A stretch of 64,000 nt of DNA from the NCBI GenBank assembly GCA_013298845.1, contig JAAFJN010000027.1:1-64000 (forward strand), read 5' to 3'. This document shows, piece after piece, positions 42,993 to 49,653 of this stretch. The notes under the pieces were generated by a model. It had not been told where the DNA came from. It saw only the letters and a list, made by a program, of their open reading frames with translations, and did no database searches. The position numbers and the translations under genes were made by a program. The stretch comes from Chitinophagales bacterium. GTDB taxonomy: Bacteria; Bacteroidota; Bacteroidia; Chitinophagales; Saprospiraceae. Numbering within the stretch: position 1 is the stretch's first letter; each line of letters begins with the position of its first letter.

Positions 42993-43667
42993 TCACTCCC
43001 CCGCTCTCTTCCAGCACAAAATAAAATTTCCGTCGGTATCAATGCAATACGCGCCGGGCAATTCGGCTTTAAAGACATCTTCGAAATAACGTTCGGAATG
43101 CACCGCGTCTATTTTGGTGCGGGAAAGTCGGTTAACGAGCAGCATACCGCCGGGATGGAGGCGGGCAGCGCAGGCTTGCAAAAAATCGGGGGTTTCAAAA
43201 ACTTCGGGCGTTTTATTGTCCTCAAACAGGTCAATAATGACCATATCGAACATTTCTTCGCAGATGTCGACAAAAACGGCGGCATCGGCGGTGATGATTT
43301 CGGCGGAACTTTTCAGGCGCGAAAACGTGTAGCGGTCGGCCAGTTCCGACACGGCTTCATCCCATTCAACGGCAACGTAATGGTATTTTTGTTGGTGCAC
43401 CTTTTCGAGGATATAAGGCACACTTCCAAGACCCAAACCGAGGAGCAGTACGTCCTGATAAGGGTATTGTTCGGGTTTTATTTGCGCAAATGCTTTGGTA
43501 AAATTATGGTAAAGGTCGTCCCACGAATAAATGGCATTGCCACTCAAAAGTTGTAACCGGCCACGGTCGAGCATGACGGTCAATTCGGGGTTATACTCGG
43601 AGGTCCTTTCTTCCAACTGGATCGGGGAAACATAGGAAAGCCATTTTTTCCAGCGGGAAATTTCCAT
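42993..43667 (-). CDS. Spermidine-synthase-like protein
   Basis: A 224-residue cytosolic protein with the Rossmann fold of spermine/spermidine synthases: the nucleotide-binding loop VLLLGLGLGSVPYIL (about 68-82), the acidic ribose-binding EWDEAVSELAD (about 99-109), and FDMVIIDLFEDNKTPE (about 139-154) at the active site. The chain is shorter than SpeE (about 280) and lacks its N-terminal beta-domain, so it may act on another substrate or be a non-catalytic relative, as is common for this subgroup in Bacteroidota. It stands alone. Confidence 0.75.
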   Translation of the reverse strand: MEISRWKKWLSYVSPIQLEERTSEYNPELTVMLDRGRLQLLSGNAIYSWDDLYHNFTKAFAQIKPEQYPYQDVLLLGLGLGSVPYILEKVHQQKYHYVAVEWDEAVSELADRYTFSRLKSSAEIITADAAVFVDICEEMFDMVIIDLFEDNKTPEVFETPDFLQACAARLHPGGMLLVNRLSRTKIDAVHSERYFEDVFKAELPGAYCIDTDGNFILCWKRAGE

Positions 43668-43691
43668 GAATGACGAAGCAAAAAGGGGAGG

Positions 43692-44000
43692 TTAACGCTT
43701 TTCGATTTTTTGGGACGAAATCGTCTTTTTGTTTTTGTCCTGCAAATGAATCAAATAAATGCCTTTGGGCAAATCTCCGATGTAATAACGCTCGTCTTTT
43801 ACGTATTCAAACTCGCGGAGGTTGCGCCCCATGATATTGTAAACGGAAATGTAGCCGGTCATATCGCCTTGGTCGGCCACTGAAATAAATTCGCTGGCGG
43901 GATTAGGAAACACCTTTAATGGTGCGCTTTTGGCAGTTTGAGCAACTGCCGCCGCGCCACAAATGGTAAAGAAAAAGAGTACAAGTAAAATTTGTTTCAT
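43692..44000 (-). CDS. Miniature protein consisting of a signal peptide and a T9SS sorting domain
   Basis: 102 residues from the ATG at 44000. A signal peptide (MKQILLVLFFFTICGAAAVAQ) is followed after about seven residues by what looks like a complete T9SS type A C-terminal domain: LKVFPNPASEFISV, GYISVYNIMGRNLREFEY, YYIGDLPKGIYLIHLQD and the closing KTISSQKIEK. There is no cargo domain at all. The longer open frame to 44150 adds only non-homologous residues before the signal peptide. Either the cargo has been lost, or free sorting domains have a role of their own. The next gene is divergent. Confidence 0.78.
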   Translation of the reverse strand: MKQILLVLFFFTICGAAAVAQTAKSAPLKVFPNPASEFISVADQGDMTGYISVYNIMGRNLREFEYVKDERYYIGDLPKGIYLIHLQDKNKKTISSQKIEKR

Positions 44001-44168
44001 GCTTATGAAATATCTGTTGATGGGAAATCGTGTGCAATATAGGACTAGAAACGGCAGTTGGTTGCGTAATGTTCGACCATTTTTCAAAAAATTAACAGTT
44101 TTGACACAATAAACTGACCGAAGGTCGTTTCTACGCTGTTCATTATTCATCTATTTACTCCTCCACGC

Positions 44169-46112
44169 ATGAAATATTGCTTCGGCATTGCGCTGATTTT
44201 TTGTTTGTTGTGCCCGATTGGAGCCGCTGCCCAGGCACCATTTACCACCGTAAAAACAACTTCCGACAAAGCCCTCAAAGCCTTTAAAGAGGGCCGCGAA
44301 GCCATGCAACAGGGCGATCCGGCCGCCGCCATCCGGCACTACCGAAAAGCCACCGAGGCCGATCCCAATTTTATTGACGCCTGGATTTACCTCGGCGGTG
44401 CACACCGCGAAGCCCTGCTTTGGCCCGAAGCCGAAACGGCCTTTGAAAAAGCCCTGGAACTCAGCCCTTCCTATGAGGTGCGTATTTATCAGGCGTTGGG
44501 TTCCATCGAATGGGAACAGGACAAATACGAAGAAGCCGCCGCCCACCTCAAAGTGTATCTCCAAAGCGACATCAACAACCCGCGCGACCGCCTCAACGCC
44601 GAAAAACTGTACAAAGACGCGGCTTTTGCGGCCGAAGCCATTAAAAAACCGGTGGCTTTTAACCCCGAACTGCTCGGCGATGCCATTAATACCAGTAAAG
44701 ACGAATATTTCCCCGTGCAAACCGCCGACGGACAAACCCTGATTTTTACCCGCAACGACGACGATGACGAAAATTTTTACGTCGCCCGCCGCGCCGCTAC
44801 CGATCAGGAAACCTGGGAAAAAGCCCTGCCGCTGGAGGGCGTCAACACGACGTTTAACGAAGGGGCGCAGGCCATTGGCCCCGACGGCTCGTGGCTGGTA
44901 TTTACGGCCTGCGACCGCCGCAACGATGGCTCGCAGGGCGGCTGCGATTTGTACTGGTCGCAAAAAAAGGAAGAGGGCTGGACCAAACCCGTGCCGTTCA
45001 GCAACGTGATTAATTCGCCTTCGTGGGAATCGCAGCCAACCATCAGCGCCGATGGCAAAACGATTATTTTCGCCAGTAAACGGACCGGTGGACTCGGGGA
45101 AATTGACCTTTGGGAAACGACCCGTCAGCCGGGCGGCAAATGGAGCACCCCGCGCAACCTCGGCGATAAAATTAATACGCCATTCAGCGATTGTTTGCCT
45201 TTTTTACACCCCGACGGCCAAACGTTGTACTTTACCTCCAACGGTCACCCGGGTTTTGGTAAAGATGATATTTACGTATCGCGCAAACAACCCGATGGCA
45301 CTTGGGGCACCCCCGAAAACATGGGTTATCCCATTAATACCAAGGCCCACGATGCCAACATGGTGGTGACGTTGGACGGGCGCACGGCGTATTTTTCGTC
45401 GAAACGCCCCGAGGGCAAAGGCGGCATCGATATTTACAAATTTGAAATGCCCGAACACTTGCGCCCGCGCCCGGTCACGTACGCCCGCGCCCTCGTGAGC
45501 GACGCGGCTACGGGCTACCCCATCTTGGCCAAAGTGGAATTTACGGACTTGGCAACCGGGCAGTTGTTTGCCACCGCCAGCACCAAAAAAGACGGTACGT
45601 TTCTCGTTTGTTTGCCCGCCGGACACCGTTACGCCCTGAACGTGAGCAAAAAAGGGTACCTGTTTCACTCCGAATATTTCGACCTCGATTCGTCGGCCAC
45701 GTTCCTGAAACCGTACCAGTTGTCCATTGATTTGCGCCCGGTAAACGACAGTACGGGTAAAACCGACGTATCAAAACCCATTGTTTTGCGCAACGTATTT
45801 TTTAACACCAATTCTGCCGAACTTTTGCCCGAAAGCCGCGTCGAATTAGATGCTTTGGTGGCGCTATTAACCGAAAATGCGGCCTTGAATATCCAAATCA
45901 ACGGCCACACCGATAACGTGGGCGACGATAAATCGAACCTGCTGCTGTCGGAAAAAAGGGCACAATCGGTGTTGAATTATGTATCGGGTAAAGGAATTGC
46001 GCCCGCTCGCCTGCGCGCCCGTGGGTACGGCGAAACCAAACCGCTCACCAACAACGATACGCCGGAAAACCGGGGAAGGAATAGGCGGACGGAGTTTGAG
46101 GTGTGGAAGTAG
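44169..46112 (+). CDS. OmpA-family protein with TPR and PD40 domains, PorE-like
   Basis: A 647-residue envelope protein with the domain order of PorE, a T9SS accessory protein that binds peptidoglycan: signal peptide (MKYCFGIALIFCLLCPIGAAA), TPR repeats (about 33-140), WD40-like PD40 beta-propeller (about 155-435, repeated PDGQTLYFTSNG-type blades), a carboxypeptidase-regulatory-like domain (about 440-510), and an OmpA C-terminal domain (about 535-647) with INGHTDNVGDDKSNLLLSEKRA and the terminal NRRTEFEVW. No convincing lipobox is seen. Other Bacteroidota carry several such paralogues, so a T9SS role is plausible but not proven; the genome encodes T9SS clients in this window. Confidence 0.82.
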   Translation: MKYCFGIALIFCLLCPIGAAAQAPFTTVKTTSDKALKAFKEGREAMQQGDPAAAIRHYRKATEADPNFIDAWIYLGGAHREALLWPEAETAFEKALELSPSYEVRIYQALGSIEWEQDKYEEAAAHLKVYLQSDINNPRDRLNAEKLYKDAAFAAEAIKKPVAFNPELLGDAINTSKDEYFPVQTADGQTLIFTRNDDDDENFYVARRAATDQETWEKALPLEGVNTTFNEGAQAIGPDGSWLVFTACDRRNDGSQGGCDLYWSQKKEEGWTKPVPFSNVINSPSWESQPTISADGKTIIFASKRTGGLGEIDLWETTRQPGGKWSTPRNLGDKINTPFSDCLPFLHPDGQTLYFTSNGHPGFGKDDIYVSRKQPDGTWGTPENMGYPINTKAHDANMVVTLDGRTAYFSSKRPEGKGGIDIYKFEMPEHLRPRPVTYARALVSDAATGYPILAKVEFTDLATGQLFATASTKKDGTFLVCLPAGHRYALNVSKKGYLFHSEYFDLDSSATFLKPYQLSIDLRPVNDSTGKTDVSKPIVLRNVFFNTNSAELLPESRVELDALVALLTENAALNIQINGHTDNVGDDKSNLLLSEKRAQSVLNYVSGKGIAPARLRARGYGETKPLTNNDTPENRGRNRRTEFEVWK

Positions 46113-46165
46113 GGATTGGTGAGGGCCGGAATACATCGTATTAACATCATAACAAATTAATTTCC

Positions 46166-46618
46166 ATGCCGCAATCACTCACTAAAGTTTATGTTCATAT
46201 TGTATTCAGCACCAAATACCGTCAACCCCTCATTGACGACCAACTCAAACCAGCCCTATTTGCCTACCTCGGTGGCGTTTGCCAGGGCATGGAATGCCAC
46301 CCCATCCGCGTAGGTGGCCACCACGACCATGTGCATATTTTATGTACCCTCTCGCGCAAAGTAGCGCTCATGGATTTATTGGAGGAAATCAAAAAACGGT
46401 CCTCCAAATGGGCCAAAACACAAGGTGAAGCCTACGCTAATTTTTATTGGCAGGACGGATACGGCGCCTTTTCGGTAAGCCAGTCCGGGGTAAAAAAAGT
46501 GATACAATACATTGACAATCAGGCCAAGCACCACAGCAAGCAAAGTTTTCAGGATGAATTTCGCAGCCTGCTGGAAAAATACGAGGTGCAATACGACGAA
46601 CGCTACGTCTGGGACTAA
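46166..46618 (+). mobile_element. IS200/IS605-like Y1 transposase (RAYT type)
   Basis: A 150-residue single-domain HUH transposase. The metal-binding HUH motif is His55-Val-His57 within GGHHDHVHIL, and Tyr115 in VIQYIDNQAKHH is the likely catalytic tyrosine; the N-terminal YVHIVFSTKYRQPL is typical. Such proteins nick and rejoin single-stranded DNA at small hairpins. No tnpB follows. Instead, four copies of a hairpin-rich unit begin 11 bases downstream, which is the arrangement expected for a REP-associated tyrosine transposase (RAYT) next to its repeats. The gene looks intact. Confidence 0.88.
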
Positions 46619-46629
46619 CCACCTCCACC

Positions 46630-47356
46630 CCCCAAGCCCCAACGGGGCGCCATCACCAGCATAGGGCACCGCCCTATGTATTCGTATGTGTGCATCCGTA
46701 CATATATTCGTGCCACAGATCCGGCATGTACACCAGCATCGCTTCGCGGGTATTCATAGGGCGGGTGCCCTATGTTAATGATTACGCCCCCTTGGGGCTA
46801 TACTTCCCCAAGCCCCAACGGGGCGCCATCACCAGCATAGGGCACCGCCCTATGTATTCGTGTGTGTGCGCCACATATGCATATTCGTTCCACAGATCCG
46901 ACATGGGCACCAGCATCGCCTCGCGGGTGTCCATAGGGTGGGTGCCCTATGTTAATGGTTACGCCCCCTTGGGGCTATACTTCCCCAAGCCCCAAAGGGG
47001 CGCCATCACCAGCATAGGGCACCGCCCTATGTATTCGTATGTGTATTCGTGCCACAGATCCGACATGTGCACCAGCATCGCTTCGCGGGTATTCATAGGG
47101 CGGATGCCCTATGTTAATGGTTACGCCCCCTTGGGGCTATACATCATTCGTGGGTACGCACACCCATCTTCCCCAAGCCCCAACGGGGCGCCATCACCAG
47201 CATAGGGCACCGCCCTATGTATTCGTATGTGTATTCGTGCCACAGATCCGACATGAGTACCAGCATCGCTTCGCGGGTATTCATAGGGCGGATGCCCTAT
47301 GTTAATGGTTACGCCCCCTTGGGGCTATACATCATTCGTGGGTACGCACACCCATC
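46630..47356. repeat. Four-copy tandem array of hairpin-rich REP-type units
   Basis: Four copies begin with CCCCAAGCCCC at 46630, 46806, 46983 and 47171, so the period is about 177 bases; the last two copies carry an extra segment ATCATTCGTGGGTACGCACA. Each unit holds several small palindromes in fixed order: GCCCC-AAC-GGGGC, TAGGGC-AC-CGCCCTA, CATAGGGC...GCCCTATG and GCCCC-CTT-GGGGC. Because the early units are near multiples of three long, a 171-codon open frame (46690-47205) runs through them; it repeats itself and is not a gene. The gap 46619-47479 holds this array and one terminator. Confidence 0.88.
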
Positions 47357-47402
47357 CATTTGATTCAAAGCACTAAGATATACGCTTTGCAATCTATTTT
47401 AC

Positions 47403-47447
47403 AAAAAAGTGGGCCACCCCGAACACCTCGGAGTGACCCACTTTTTT
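47403..47447 (-). terminator. Bidirectional terminator after SusF-like gene
   Basis: AAAAAAGTGGG and CCCACTTTTTT form the base of a long stem, with A- and T-runs on both sides, 33 bases past the stop of the minus-strand gene. Confidence 0.8.
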
Positions 47448-47479
47448 ATGTAACAACGGACAAAAAATGCCCGATGATA

Positions 47480-49249
47480 TTACTTGGCAATCACCACGGA
47501 TTTACCAACGATGTATTTGCCGTTGGAAATGTGGAGCATGTAGTTGCCCGGAACAAGACCCGCCACGTTGATCGTTTTGGTGCCCTGAATATTGGTATCC
47601 ATGCTCATCACGCGCTGACCCAATTGGTTGAACAGAATCAACTGAACGTCACCTTGCAATTCGGCGGCCTCGATGGTGAGGTTAATCACGTCTTTAGCCG
47701 GATTTGGTGCTACGTTGACTAAATTAGACTTCAACAGGTTAGTCGTAGAAGAAGTTGGACCAAAATTATACTCGCCCGTTGCAGAGTTGAGGGTAACGCG
47801 GTAAGTACCACCCGTGATAGGGATATTTGGACCAGCCTGTACACCAACACCGGAAGGCCATTGTCCCAAACCCCAGTTTACATCCCACTTACCTTCTGCC
47901 CGGAATTTGGCTTCACCGGTAACCAGATCAATGCTTGGAAGTACCCAAAAGGACTCGTCGGCGGCGTCTTTGTTCATGAATACGTCATTTTCCCAGTTGG
48001 CATTGGGCGTAGCCGGGCCGATAAGACCAATACTGTCGTACACCACCAATACTTCAAAATTGTATTCGCCCGTGGTAGAGTTAAACGTGATTTTGTATTC
48101 ACCGGCGGGAATTGGAATGTTGGCACCGCCATTTTCACCCACACCAGCGGGAAAATCACCGGCCCCCCAGTTAAATACCCAATCGTCGTTGGCGCGGAAC
48201 TTGGCTTCGCCGTCAAGAAGAATCAGGCGTTTGGTCCAAACCGATTCATCCGTTGGGCTTTTGTCCATGTCGGTATCGTCATCCCAGCCACCGGGCGTAG
48301 CGTCGCCGATAATGCCGATGGATACGAATGGTTCAATTTTGAAGAACTTGTACTCCGCTGTGCTGGTATTAAACGTTACCAAATAACGACCGGCAGTAAC
48401 CGGGATGTTTGGACCGTTGATAATACCAATACCCGTGGGGAACAAGGTATCACCCCAACTAATGGCCCAGGCGTCATTCGCGCGGAACTTGGCATCACCG
48501 TCCACGAGATCGAATGTACCTTTCCACAGCGCGGGGTTGCCCGGGTCGCGTACCAAATTGGTATCCACGTCCCAGCCAAATGGCGTTGCCGAACCGATCA
48601 AACCAATGGTAGAAAATTCAATCACTTCTTCAAAAGAATAAGCACCGGTAGATTTGTCAAAATCAACGCGGTATTTGCCCGCAGTGGCAATTGGAATATC
48701 CGGACCACCGGGAATACCCACGCCAATCGGGAAATCCAATGCGCCCCAGTTTACAGTCCACGCGTTGTTGGCGCGGAACTTACAGGCACCTTGCGTAAGG
48801 TTGAGGGTGATGAAGTACTTGTTGGTATCTACGGCATCGCGGTACATATCGGTATCCGTATCCCAGCCGCCGGGGGTGGCGTTACCGATGATACCAATAT
48901 CGGAAGTGTAAATAAAGTTGTATTCGCCCGTAGCCGAATTAAACTCGATGGTAAACGAACCGGCAGCCGGTACCGGAATGTTGGCACCGCCTTGGGTACC
49001 AATACCCGTTGGGAAATCGGTGGCTCCCCAGTTGATGTCCCATGCATTGTCCTGGCGGAATTTACACTCGCCCTGAACAAGGTCGAGCGTCAAAGTCCAT
49101 ACGTTGGGGTCAGTTGCACTTTGGTTAAGGTCGGTATCAGTATCCCAACCACCGGGGGTAGCAGTTCCGATAATACCAATGCTTACCTGGCTAAAACCAG
49201 ATACCAGCACGGCGCAGAACAGAAGCGAAAAAAGTAAGCGTAACTTCAT
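47480..49249 (-). CDS. SusF/SusE-like repeat protein with T9SS sorting domain
   Basis: A 589-residue exported protein: a signal peptide (MKLRLLFSLLFCAVLVSGFSQ), five tandem repeats of about 97 residues (22-116, 117-213, 214-310, 311-407, 408-505) and a T9SS type A tail (about 515-589, VNVAPNPAKDVINL). Each repeat runs IGIIG-ATPGGWD-D-D through KFRANDAW--NWG--FP-G-G and closes with GEYNF, the pattern of SusE/SusF outer-membrane starch-binding domains. Unlike SusF it lacks a lipobox and carries the T9SS tail instead, so it is probably surface-attached or released by T9SS. Divergent from susC/susD, which suggests the same glycan-uptake system. Confidence 0.87.
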   Translation of the reverse strand: MKLRLLFSLLFCAVLVSGFSQVSIGIIGTATPGGWDTDTDLNQSATDPNVWTLTLDLVQGECKFRQDNAWDINWGATDFPTGIGTQGGANIPVPAAGSFTIEFNSATGEYNFIYTSDIGIIGNATPGGWDTDTDMYRDAVDTNKYFITLNLTQGACKFRANNAWTVNWGALDFPIGVGIPGGPDIPIATAGKYRVDFDKSTGAYSFEEVIEFSTIGLIGSATPFGWDVDTNLVRDPGNPALWKGTFDLVDGDAKFRANDAWAISWGDTLFPTGIGIINGPNIPVTAGRYLVTFNTSTAEYKFFKIEPFVSIGIIGDATPGGWDDDTDMDKSPTDESVWTKRLILLDGEAKFRANDDWVFNWGAGDFPAGVGENGGANIPIPAGEYKITFNSTTGEYNFEVLVVYDSIGLIGPATPNANWENDVFMNKDAADESFWVLPSIDLVTGEAKFRAEGKWDVNWGLGQWPSGVGVQAGPNIPITGGTYRVTLNSATGEYNFGPTSSTTNLLKSNLVNVAPNPAKDVINLTIEAAELQGDVQLILFNQLGQRVMSMDTNIQGTKTINVAGLVPGNYMLHISNGKYIVGKSVVIAK

Positions 49250-49298
49250 TGTTAAGTAAGTTAAGTAATAGTATAAAATAGTTAGTGTAGATTTGTGG

Positions 49299-49306
49299 CA
49301 AAGTTA
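49299..49306 (-). promoter_or_regulatory. Bacteroidota -7 box (TAACTTTG) of SusF-like gene
   Basis: CAAAGTTA on the plus strand, 49 bases upstream of the ATG of the minus-strand gene. Confidence 0.5.
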
Positions 49307-49353
49307 CATTGTTCGCCCAAACAAACGCTTAAGAATATTAAAGGAACTTAGTG

Positions 49354-49372
49354 TAACTTTGCCGCAAAGTTA
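49354..49372. promoter_or_regulatory. Palindromic pair of divergent -7 boxes
   Basis: TAACTTTG-CCG-CAAAGTTA is a perfect palindrome made of two TAnnTTTG boxes facing opposite directions. It could fire either way or be bound by a dimeric regulator. Confidence 0.55.
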
Positions 49373-49509
49373 ATTTGCTTTTTGAAAATCCAATGCTTTG
49401 AACTATCAAAATGAAATATTTTGACGGAACTTGAAAATTTAGCCTAAAAAGGAAATCCCATTCCCAATAATTGACAGAACTTTATCCCTCTTTTGGGCGA
49501 TGCAGTTTT

Positions 49510-49623
49510 ACTTCGACTAGCGCTCAGTATGTAATCGGCTGACGCGAAGTACATAATTCGACTGACGCTTGGTATATCATTCGGCTGGCGCTCAGTATAT
49601 ACTTCGGCTGACGCTCAGCATAA
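49510..49623. repeat. Five-copy 22-24-bp tandem repeat upstream of susC
   Basis: Five imperfect units of the form ATTCGGCTGACGCTCAGTAT start at about 49510, 49533, 49555, 49579 and 49601. The last ends 30 bases before the susC ATG. Unit length varies by one or two bases, and the units are contiguous with no spacers, so it is not a CRISPR array. Confidence 0.8.
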
Positions 49624-49653
49624 AAACACAACACTATTCTATACTATTAATAT

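Larger units (their letters stand above)
49250..49653. other. Divergent control region between SusF-like gene and susC
   Basis: 404 bases without a gene. It holds a minus-strand -7 box, a palindromic double -7 box and a 23-bp tandem repeat, listed separately, in otherwise AT-rich DNA. An unusually long leader of about 290 bases would precede susC if the plus-strand box is used. Confidence 0.6.

Noticed and set aside
46690-47205. 171-codon open frame with repeated peptide
   Set aside because: It is a read-through of the tandem repeat units; the peptide repeats because the units are near multiples of three, and there is no promoter or homology.
46630-47356. Possible CRISPR array
   Set aside because: The period is about 177 bases, the whole unit is conserved rather than short repeats with unique spacers, and a RAYT is adjacent.
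47861-49237. 458-codon plus-strand frame
   Set aside because: It lies antisense to the SusF-like repeat gene, which has a signal peptide, domain repeats and a T9SS tail; the antisense frame has none and arises from codon bias.
49510-49623. Possible CRISPR array
   Set aside because: Units are contiguous with no spacers and vary in sequence and length; no cas genes are present.
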